Below are positions 46,025 through 52,556 of a stretch of 64,000 nucleotides of DNA, piece by piece. Source of the DNA: Bacteroides faecium (GTDB taxonomy: Bacteria; Bacteroidota; Bacteroidia; Bacteroidales; Bacteroidaceae); NCBI RefSeq assembly GCF_012113595.1, contig NZ_CP050831.1, forward strand, positions 4,526,001 through 4,590,000, given 5' to 3'. The translations under genes and the position numbers were made by a program. Every line of letters begins with the position of its first letter. Position 1 is the first letter of the stretch. Below the pieces are notes generated by a model, which made no database searches, had not been told where the DNA came from, and worked only from the letters and a program-made list of their open reading frames with translations.

Positions 46025-46440
46025 AAGAACTATTAGATAATGAAACCCGTGCGGCTATGGTTGATTATCGTTTGGAACGTGCCAGGCAGACATTGGGAGA
46101 GGCTGACCTGTTGCGAACGGGAGATTATTTTAATGCCACAGTCAATCGTCTTTATTATGCCTGTTATTATGCTGCATCTGCTCTTTTGTTGAGCCGGCAT
46201 ATTGATGCTAATACTCATAATGGAGTGAAGACACAACTTTCAATGCATTTTGTCCGGACTGGATTACTTGATTTAGAACATAGTACAACTTTTGGTGTGC
46301 TTTTTGATAAACGCCATAGTAGTGATTATGGTGATTTTGCCTATTGTGATGCTGCCTTGGTTGATGTGTTACGTCCTCGTGCCGAAGCATTTATTGATGC
46401 TGTGGAATTATTAACAAGAAAAGATAAGGAAGAAGGATAG
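46021..46440 (+). CDS. HEPN domain protein (UPF0332-like, putative RNase toxin)
   Basis: A 139-residue all-helical HEPN protein. The family pattern NRLYYACYYAASALLL (residues 42-57) is followed by R59-x6-H66 within THNGVK, a spacing allowed for the RX4-6H ribonuclease motif, and by RHSSDYGDF (98-106) in the place of the UPF0332 RxxADY. It is translationally coupled to the MNT gene. The pair lies between DUF4248 and the HU-like gene, so it may stabilise the module or defend against phage. Confidence 0.85.
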   Translation: MKELLDNETRAAMVDYRLERARQTLGEADLLRTGDYFNATVNRLYYACYYAASALLLSRHIDANTHNGVKTQLSMHFVRTGLLDLEHSTTFGVLFDKRHSSDYGDFAYCDAALVDVLRPRAEAFIDAVELLTRKDKEEG

Positions 46441-46450
46441 TACTTGTCCC

Positions 46451-46545
46451 ATTATAATCCGTTATATCCTCTTGTATCTTGTTATGTTTCGTATATTCCG
46501 TTTTATTCCGTCTTAATCCGGCGTAGCCCGGTGTAATCCGTTAAG
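46451..46545. repeat. Array of 10-bp units upstream of the HU-like gene
   Basis: Ten-base units with consensus near GTTAATTCCG run in exact phase from 46451, for example GTATATTCCG, TTTTATTCCG, TCTTAATCCG, GCGTAGCCCG and GTGTAATCCG (46491-46540); the earlier units are more degenerate. The period matches one DNA turn, so the same bases face the same side. It lies just upstream of the promoter of the HU-like gene. Confidence 0.8.
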
Positions 46546-46562
46546 TCGCTATCCTCTTGCCG

Positions 46563-46570
46563 TACCTTTG
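46563..46570 (+). promoter_or_regulatory. Bacteroides -7 element (TACCTTTG) for the HU-like gene
   Basis: TACCTTTG lies 57 bases before the ATG. A GAAAGGGAGAA tract follows in the leader. The -33 box is not clear. Confidence 0.55.
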
Positions 46571-46626
46571 TTTCACCATCAGAAAGGGAGAATGTCCTTC
46601 CTTTCGCAGAAACAAATAGTTAAGGT

Positions 46627-47154
46627 ATGGCAACAGTTACTGTGGTGCGCTATAAGCGCAGAAAGCGAATCGGAGATGAAGAATCGCCGATGGTATTTGC
46701 TCTCAAACCCAAATCGGGGGAAGCGAAAATCTATTCCATTGAATCTTTGGCACGTGAGATTGAGTCTATCGGAGCACTTTCGGTAGAGGATGTGTCGCAC
46801 GTTATGAAGTCTTTTGTCCGCGCGATGAAAAAGGTTCTTGTGGCGGGCAATAAGGTGAAAGTAGAGGGGTTGGGTATCTTTTACACTACGCTGACTTGTC
46901 CCGGCGTGGAAGTGGAAAAGGACTGTACTGTGAAGAATATCACCCGTGTCAATCTCCGTTTCAAGGTCGATAATTCTCTGCGGCTGGCCAATGACAGCAC
47001 GGCAACCACTCGTGGCGGAGATAATAATATGACCTTTGAGTTGTACACGGACAAGAAGTCCGCTTCCGGTGGAAACGGCGGTTCCGGTGAGCCCGATGAC
47101 TCCGGCAAGGGGGATGGGGGAGATGGTGGCGAAACACCGGATCCGGCAGCCTAA
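46627..47154 (+). CDS. HU-like DNA-binding protein with acidic Gly-rich tail
   Basis: A 175-residue protein of the Bacteroidales HU-related family. The helical dimerisation part is at about 35-75 (SIESLAREIESIGALSVEDVSHVMKSFVRAMKKVL), followed by the beta arm (NKVKVEGLGIFYTTL). Residues 147-175 are a disordered Gly/Asp/Ser/Pro tail. It should bind or bend DNA and act on nucleoid or module DNA. It is followed by a 30-residue peptide and an amidase on the same strand. Confidence 0.88.
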   Translation: MATVTVVRYKRRKRIGDEESPMVFALKPKSGEAKIYSIESLAREIESIGALSVEDVSHVMKSFVRAMKKVLVAGNKVKVEGLGIFYTTLTCPGVEVEKDCTVKNITRVNLRFKVDNSLRLANDSTATTRGGDNNMTFELYTDKKSASGGNGGSGEPDDSGKGDGGDGGETPDPAA

Positions 47155-47221
47155 TCCAGTCCATACAGTTTAGTGTCTCCCACAAAGAACGTGAATAATA
47201 ACCTATTAAAAATGCAGAGAT

Positions 47222-47314
47222 ATGATTGACAAAATCTTAGACATTGTATTGGAAGTCCTGTTCTTCTTTCGCAGAAAGAGAAAGGACAAAAGGAGCGAAA
47301 GGACAGGTCGATGA
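47222..47314 (+). CDS. 30-residue hydrophobic/basic peptide coupled to the amidase
   Basis: A short frame of 30 codons with an N-terminal hydrophobic half (residues 2-16, Ile/Leu/Val/Phe) and a strongly basic C-terminal half (Arg/Lys). Its TGA overlaps the amidase ATG as ATGA, which supports real translation. It occupies the place between HU-like and amidase genes where other Bacteroides carry a tiny gene sometimes called smalltalk, though I cannot show homology. It could be a holin-like or amphipathic membrane peptide. Confidence 0.55.
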   Translation: MIDKILDIVLEVLFFFRRKRKDKRSERTGR

Positions 47315-47772
47315 GGAAGATTGACCTGATTGTAATCCACTGTTCCGCCACCAGGGCGGACAGGGATTTCACGGAAGATGATTTGGAAGTGTGCCATCGC
47401 CGGCGTGGCTTCAACGGGACGGGTTACCATTTCTATATCCGCAAGAATGGGGACATAAAGACGACCCGTGCGATTGAACGGATCGGTGCGCACGCAAAGG
47501 GACACAACCTGAGCAGTATCGGCATCTGTTATGAGGGCGGGCTCGACTGTCACGGTCGCCCTGCGGATACACGTACCGAGTGGCAGGTTCATTCCATGCG
47601 GGTACTCATCCTTACATTGCTCCGTGACTATCCCGGTTGCCGCATTTGCGGGCATCGCGACTTAAGCCCCGACCTGAACGGGAACGGGGAGATTGAACCG
47701 GAAGAATGGATCAAGGCGTGCCCGTGCTTTGAGGTGAAGGCGGAATGGGACATGTGTAAAAACATCGGATAA
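47311..47772 (+). CDS. N-acetylmuramoyl-L-alanine amidase (T7 lysozyme type)
   Basis: A 153-residue amidase-2 enzyme that cuts the bond between muramic acid and the peptide. All T7-lysozyme active-site residues are present: zinc ligands His10, His115 and Cys137, plus Tyr39 and Lys135. Its length is that of the phage enzyme. It has no signal peptide, so it would be cytosolic until released, as phage endolysins are. It is the last plus-strand gene of the module and ends at a strong terminator. Confidence 0.92.
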   Translation: MRKIDLIVIHCSATRADRDFTEDDLEVCHRRRGFNGTGYHFYIRKNGDIKTTRAIERIGAHAKGHNLSSIGICYEGGLDCHGRPADTRTEWQVHSMRVLILTLLRDYPGCRICGHRDLSPDLNGNGEIEPEEWIKACPCFEVKAEWDMCKNIG

Positions 47773-47775
47773 ATA

Positions 47776-47819
47776 AAAAGAGCGAGTCTTTCCATTCATG
47801 GAAGTTTCGCTCTTTTTTA
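47776..47819. terminator. Terminator after the amidase, probably bidirectional
   Basis: AAAAAGAGCGA pairs with TCGCTCTTTTTT, with an inner TTCCATTCATGGAA hairpin. It is placed between the convergent amidase and GT4 genes. Confidence 0.82.
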
Positions 47820-47896
47820 TTGATATTCGTTTTACTTTTTCTGCTTATATAGCTTTTCTACCCGTTTGATATTTCTATCCTACTTGTTTACTCTTT

Positions 47897-49015
47897 CTAT
47901 TTGGCAAATTCTTTATATATCTCCAGCAATGACTCTGCGGTATTTCGCCATGAGAATATTTGGCTGCGTTTGAGTCCGTATTCCACTTGTTGCTGGTAGA
48001 ATGTTTCGTCATTTTCTAATTGCAGAATTTTAGCCGTGATGTCCTCGGAACTGTAAGGGTCGGCAAGTAAAGCGCCTTCGCCTGCTATTTCGGGCATAGC
48101 GGAAGTGTTTCCTGCGATGATGGGGGTTCCGCAGGCCATCGCTTCAAGCATCGGGATGCCGAAACTTTCGCGGAGCGAAGGGTACAGGAATGCGAATGCA
48201 CCGCCATAGAGAGCCGAAAGGTCAGTATTCGCAATGTATCCGGGGAAGCGGAGATGGCTCTTGATGTCGGTTATCTTTTCTTCTTCCAGTATCCGGTCGA
48301 TGGCGTCTTCCTTGAGGTCGGCAATGAGCAAAGGTAACTTTTGAGCGGATTGTTTCAGGTAATCGCTGTATGCTTTCAGGACACGTGGTGTATTCTTTTT
48401 GGGGTCGGTGTTGCCCAGAAAGAACAGGTAGCTGTCCGAATCAATGTATTTTCGGGTTATTTCCGGTGCTTTGGGTTGTAGATGGAAATGCTTGTTGAAA
48501 CCGTTGTATACAGCTACCAGTTGTTCTTCGGGCAGGTGTAGTGCGTCGAGAATGCGGCGGCGTTCAAACTGTGACACGGTGATAATCTTCTCGCATTTGG
48601 GAAGTATGCGCGGAACTACCAACCGGCGGTAATGCCATCCCATTTCCTGATACCATGACAGGCTGGATGATTGGCGTTTTTCCAGATAGATGATGTCGTG
48701 CAAGGTCAGAACCAGTGGCACGGGGCAGCGCAAGGGGGCTGTATTGCTGGTGCAATGCAGCAGATCGGGCTGAATGCGTTTAACTGCGCGGGGTAGCGCG
48801 ACTTGTTCCCACAAGGGGTATGTGGGGCATTTCAGCTCAATGATATGCACATTGTCCGAACTCTCCAGGCAACGGTCTTCACCGGGACTGACAAAGATAA
48901 AGTATTCATTTTCATGATCCATCTTTTGTAACTCCCGGATTGTCTCGAGAGCAACGAAATCCATTCCATGCTTGTTGGGACGGAAGATGCGCTGGGCTTC
49001 AATGGCTATTTTCAT
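47897..49015 (-). CDS. GT4 family glycosyltransferase
   Basis: A 372-residue GT-B enzyme with KIAIEAQRIFRPNKHGMDFVALE at its start, VTLHDIIYLE, YNGFNK, FLGNTDPKKNTPRVLKAY, and the donor-binding ESFGIPMLEAMACGTPIIAGNTSAMPEI, which contains the retaining EX7E motif. The ATG at 49015 is preferred over 49069 because an AAAGGAAAG ribosome site precedes it and it gives no overlap with the gene before. It is the last gene of the right half of the polysaccharide run. Confidence 0.92.
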   Translation of the reverse strand: MKIAIEAQRIFRPNKHGMDFVALETIRELQKMDHENEYFIFVSPGEDRCLESSDNVHIIELKCPTYPLWEQVALPRAVKRIQPDLLHCTSNTAPLRCPVPLVLTLHDIIYLEKRQSSSLSWYQEMGWHYRRLVVPRILPKCEKIITVSQFERRRILDALHLPEEQLVAVYNGFNKHFHLQPKAPEITRKYIDSDSYLFFLGNTDPKKNTPRVLKAYSDYLKQSAQKLPLLIADLKEDAIDRILEEEKITDIKSHLRFPGYIANTDLSALYGGAFAFLYPSLRESFGIPMLEAMACGTPIIAGNTSAMPEIAGEGALLADPYSSEDITAKILQLENDETFYQQQVEYGLKRSQIFSWRNTAESLLEIYKEFAK

Positions 49016-49028
49016 ATTCTTTCCTTTT

Positions 49029-50240
49029 TTAGTGGTGGTGTTTTTCTTTTTCTCCTTCTTCTTCTCCATGTTCTGTATGGATGAATTTTTTGTAGGCGCC
49101 TTTCAGCTTGAACAGGTTGCCGATGGTAGTGAACGCCAGTATCGGGATTCTCATCAGGGCTTTGCCTAGTTGTTTGTTGAAAAGGTGTCCCGGTATGGGG
49201 AGTGTCATTGCCGCTATTTGGGCGGCAGAGAGTATCCACCATTTAATGGCTATTGTCCACTCGTGTCCTGTGCCTTGAAAGCTCAGGCATGCGCCGATAA
49301 TTGTGAAAACGAGGGTCAGCCCGAAAACACTTGCCAGTTGTATCAGGCGGGGCGGGAGCATCCATTGGACTATTTTGTCGCAGTAGTCGATGTTGCCTTG
49401 GGCTATTGCCCGGGGCAAGTGGACGAACGAGCTGCGGAGAATACCGAATTGTGCGGCTATCCAGCGTTTGCGTTGGTTGCCGATAGCTTCTTCTTTTTGC
49501 GTTTTCTCGTCGTATATGGGGATTTGCGGCAGGTAGGTGGTGTGGATACGCTGTTGCAGGAGCAGCACTTCCAGTTCCTTGTCCTCACCGGCAGTTTCGA
49601 GAAGCCGCACGTTCGTGCGGAACCAGTCAGCCTCGAAAGCCATTCCCGAACCTGACAGGGCGGCTGAGAGTCCGAGGACGTTGTGTCCGCTGCGGAAAAT
49701 TCCGTTGTTGATTTCTTCGCTGATACCGTCGAGCATGGAGATGGATGTATCCATGTTTTTGCCGGTGCGGTGGGCTTGTATGCATCTCACGCCGCTGTCG
49801 AAAGCACGGTTTACCTCGGCTAGAAAATCGGGCGAGGTTAGATTGTCGGCATCCAGAATGGCTATGATGTCGTAGTGCTCCCTGCTGATAGAGTCTACTG
49901 CCATCGTCAGTGCTTTGGCCTTGGAGCTGTCTTGGTAGTCGGCTATCAGCAGGCGGATGGGCAGGGAACGCAATTCTTCGTTGGTGGCAGGCTGCATCTG
50001 GTCGGAGATGACGATGATGTCGAACATTTCACGCGGGTAATCTTGTTCGAGGAAACTGCGCACGGAAGTTGCAATGACGCGGTCTTCCTTGTATGCGGGG
50101 AAGAATACGGCAAAGCGTCTGAAGGTACGGGCTTCCGGGAATCGGGGAGCGCGATAGAACTTGGAAGCTATGGCGTATAGCAGCAGGTAGCATACGCAGA
50201 GCGCCAGCAGTGTGAAGAGAATCCAGTCGACGATATTCAT
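49029..50240 (-). CDS. Membrane GT2 glycosyltransferase
   Basis: A 403-residue inner-membrane enzyme: helix at 4-26, GT-A domain about 48-265 (FFPAYKEDRVI, ISDQMQ, ILDADNLTSPDF with DAD, EDKELEVLLLQQ), two or three helices at about 280-360, and a His/Glu/Lys-rich tail. The QRKRW motif near 255 is the processive QxxRW site. It is 13 bases after the preceding GT2. Confidence 0.88.
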   Translation of the reverse strand: MNIVDWILFTLLALCVCYLLLYAIASKFYRAPRFPEARTFRRFAVFFPAYKEDRVIATSVRSFLEQDYPREMFDIIVISDQMQPATNEELRSLPIRLLIADYQDSSKAKALTMAVDSISREHYDIIAILDADNLTSPDFLAEVNRAFDSGVRCIQAHRTGKNMDTSISMLDGISEEINNGIFRSGHNVLGLSAALSGSGMAFEADWFRTNVRLLETAGEDKELEVLLLQQRIHTTYLPQIPIYDEKTQKEEAIGNQRKRWIAAQFGILRSSFVHLPRAIAQGNIDYCDKIVQWMLPPRLIQLASVFGLTLVFTIIGACLSFQGTGHEWTIAIKWWILSAAQIAAMTLPIPGHLFNKQLGKALMRIPILAFTTIGNLFKLKGAYKKFIHTEHGEEEGEKEKHHH

Positions 50241-50253
50241 GGTATGTCAGATT

Positions 50254-51222
50254 TTAAGAGGTTGCAGTGGATTTCTTGTCCGAAGTGTCAGGGCTTTTCT
50301 TGTCCGAAGTACCGGAGTTTTTCTTGTCCGACGCGGAGAGGAAAAGTCCGGAGTTTACTCCATAGAATACGGCGGCTGCCAGGTCGAAACGGCCTTTCAT
50401 GAGGTAGACGACGCTGTTCTTTGTAGCGGCTATGGTGCTTTGATAGAGGATGGATGCCAGGCGGTTGAATCCTTTCAGGTTACGGCGGGCATAGAACAGA
50501 CGGTTGCGCGTCAGGTAGTAGGTGCGCAGCTTACTGAGTTGTCCTGTGCTTTGGCTTTCTTTATGGAAAACGGTGCAACACGGGTCGTACCACAGTTCGT
50601 AGCCGGCACGCGTCATGCGGGTGCTCCAGTCCAGTTCCTCGTAGTAGAGGAAGAAGATTTCCGGCATCATTCCTGCCTTTTCTATCACTTCCCGCTTTAT
50701 CATCATGGCTGCGCCATGAAGGTAGGGAGTGAGTTGCGGGCTATCGAATGTACCGTCGTCGGGGCATCCGAATCCTAGCATATGGTTGCGGAGGGTTATC
50801 GGCGACAAGGGGGTGAATCCGGCGTACTGTATGTGTTGCGGCGGAAAGGCAAATCGTATCTTCGGGGATACGCCGCCTATCTCCGGACGGCTTTCAAGGC
50901 GTTCTACCAGGCAGGACAGATGGTCTGATTCGATGTATGTATCGTTATTGATGAGGAATATGTATTTGCCTTTGGCTACACGGATTCCGATGTTGTTTCC
51001 ACCGGAGAAGCCACTGTTCTCGTTGCTGCGGATGGCGACAATCGTGGGATATAGTTTCTGTATCTTGGCGGCTTCGTCTTCACGCGAGGCATTATCTACA
51101 ACTATGATTTCGTAACTCACGGAGTGAATCTTGTCCTGTAGGGACTCTATGAGCTCGCAGGTGTCTTTGAAGCCGTTGTAGCAGATGGTTATAAATGATA
51201 TGTCCGGGGTATTGCTTGTCAT
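50254..51222 (-). CDS. GT2 rhamnosyltransferase-like protein with C-terminal repeats
   Basis: A 322-residue GT-A enzyme of the WbbL type: ISFITICYNGFKDTCELIESL, VDNASREDE, NSGFSGGNNIGI, LINNDTYIE (metal site), HGAAMMIKREVIEKAG, YYEELDWSTRM. After the fold ends (about residue 295) comes a tail of three 8-residue repeats of the form SDKKSxxT (DNA period 24 bp, 50273-50340). The start overlaps the Wzy stop as ATGA. Confidence 0.9.
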   Translation of the reverse strand: MTSNTPDISFITICYNGFKDTCELIESLQDKIHSVSYEIIVVDNASREDEAAKIQKLYPTIVAIRSNENSGFSGGNNIGIRVAKGKYIFLINNDTYIESDHLSCLVERLESRPEIGGVSPKIRFAFPPQHIQYAGFTPLSPITLRNHMLGFGCPDDGTFDSPQLTPYLHGAAMMIKREVIEKAGMMPEIFFLYYEELDWSTRMTRAGYELWYDPCCTVFHKESQSTGQLSKLRTYYLTRNRLFYARRNLKGFNRLASILYQSTIAATKNSVVYLMKGRFDLAAAVFYGVNSGLFLSASDKKNSGTSDKKSPDTSDKKSTATS

Positions 51223-52556
51223 GGTTGTTCGTCAGTTTCTTGGGTGGATACTAATTCTTCTTCTTTCTTTTCTCTTGCTTCTTTTTCTTTCTCCTCGCTG
51301 AGACGCTTGTCGATATGCGGGGCGGCAAAGCAAAGGGCGAAACCTATATATATAGGTAACTGATTGGGGTATTGCATTACGTCATTCACGTAGGCGGCTA
51401 TGAAGAATCCGGCAGCCATGCAGAGCCAGGCAGCTACCAGTCCTCTCACGCTCTTGTTGCGTACTTTGAACATTAATATCCATGAACACCAGGCGAAAAG
51501 GACGCCGTGTATGGCAAGATAAAGTATCAGCCCGACAATTCCTGTCTCTACCCATACGCCTACCAGCCATGAGTCGGGTGGGTAGGGCATTTGTTCTTTT
51601 GAATTGAAATTCCCGGCTTTGGAAAGCCCGATGCCGTATCCGATAGGCTTCCTTGCCATCAGTTCTTTCATTCTCTGCCGGTTTTCGACACGCACCATGT
51701 AGGACGCGTCTTCGGTGGGATGGAAAGAGGAGCGCATCTTGTGGATGTACTGATTTCCGCTTCCTATATTCGTGAAATAGAAGAAGCAAAAGACACCGAT
51801 AGAAATGGCGATACCTGCCAGGAGAGCTTTCCAGTTTTTGGCTATGATGGTTATCATTAGCATGCCCCCCATAAGAACGCCCATAGCGGAACGGGTGCCG
51901 GAAATGCCCATTCCGTAGATTCCGCAGAAAGCGATGAAAAGGAAGTAAAGGCGCTTCCATTTCGAATCGACAAAGAATGCGGAAATGGCAAAGGTGACGG
52001 CTGCCATGGTGGCGTGTACGCCGTAATTGGCAGCGTCCGAGAAACAGGAGAAATAACGGATACCCGACCATATGATGTGGGTTCGTGCCCCGCCCAATGC
52101 GTAGAGGAAGTAGAGGTCCTTGGAGCTGAAACCGTGATTCTTCTGCCAATAGCCTTTGAGGGTGAATATCAATACGAATACCGACCATATAATCAGCAGA
52201 AGTTCGATGTCTTTCTTGGTGCGGACGACAACGGGCACGACGAATGCGCATATTAAAGGAATAAGCGCATAAGGTGCAAGGTTGATGTTCCAGGCAGCCA
52301 TTACGTTGTTGGGATTCAGCGCTTCGAGTACGTAATACATCAGCCAGACGAGGAACAGCCAAGTCATTGTATTCTGCCCGGGCTTCCAGTCGGTTCGCTC
52401 GTCGTTGCTGAGTTGTATCAGGCAGATAATGGTGAGCAACAGGATGACTGCTGTTGAAAACAAACCTGTCTTGATGTTTGCAAACATACCTGCCGCAATC
52501 AGCGCAAACTGTGCGGCAAGCAATAAGTGGAAAGTGATGTTCCTGTTATTCGTCAT
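51219..52556 (-). CDS. O-antigen ligase/Wzy family polymerase
   Basis: A 445-residue inner-membrane protein with about 11-12 helices and one large periplasmic loop (about 255-330) holding a family-like segment with RVENRQRMKELMARKPIGYGIG. Such proteins join lipid-linked repeat units (Wzy) or ligate chains (WaaL). With Wzz and a flippase in the same run, Wzy is more likely. A Glu/Lys-rich tail closes it. It overlaps both neighbours by a few bases. Confidence 0.87.
   Translation of the reverse strand: MTNNRNITFHLLLAAQFALIAAGMFANIKTGLFSTAVILLLTIICLIQLSNDERTDWKPGQNTMTWLFLVWLMYYVLEALNPNNVMAAWNINLAPYALIPLICAFVVPVVVRTKKDIELLLIIWSVFVLIFTLKGYWQKNHGFSSKDLYFLYALGGARTHIIWSGIRYFSCFSDAANYGVHATMAAVTFAISAFFVDSKWKRLYFLFIAFCGIYGMGISGTRSAMGVLMGGMLMITIIAKNWKALLAGIAISIGVFCFFYFTNIGSGNQYIHKMRSSFHPTEDASYMVRVENRQRMKELMARKPIGYGIGLSKAGNFNSKEQMPYPPDSWLVGVWVETGIVGLILYLAIHGVLFAWCSWILMFKVRNKSVRGLVAAWLCMAAGFFIAAYVNDVMQYPNQLPIYIGFALCFAAPHIDKRLSEEKEKEAREKKEEELVSTQETDEQP

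Noticed and set aside
42330..47772. Complete prophage
   Set aside because: No integrase, terminase, portal, capsid or tail genes and no flanking direct repeats were found.
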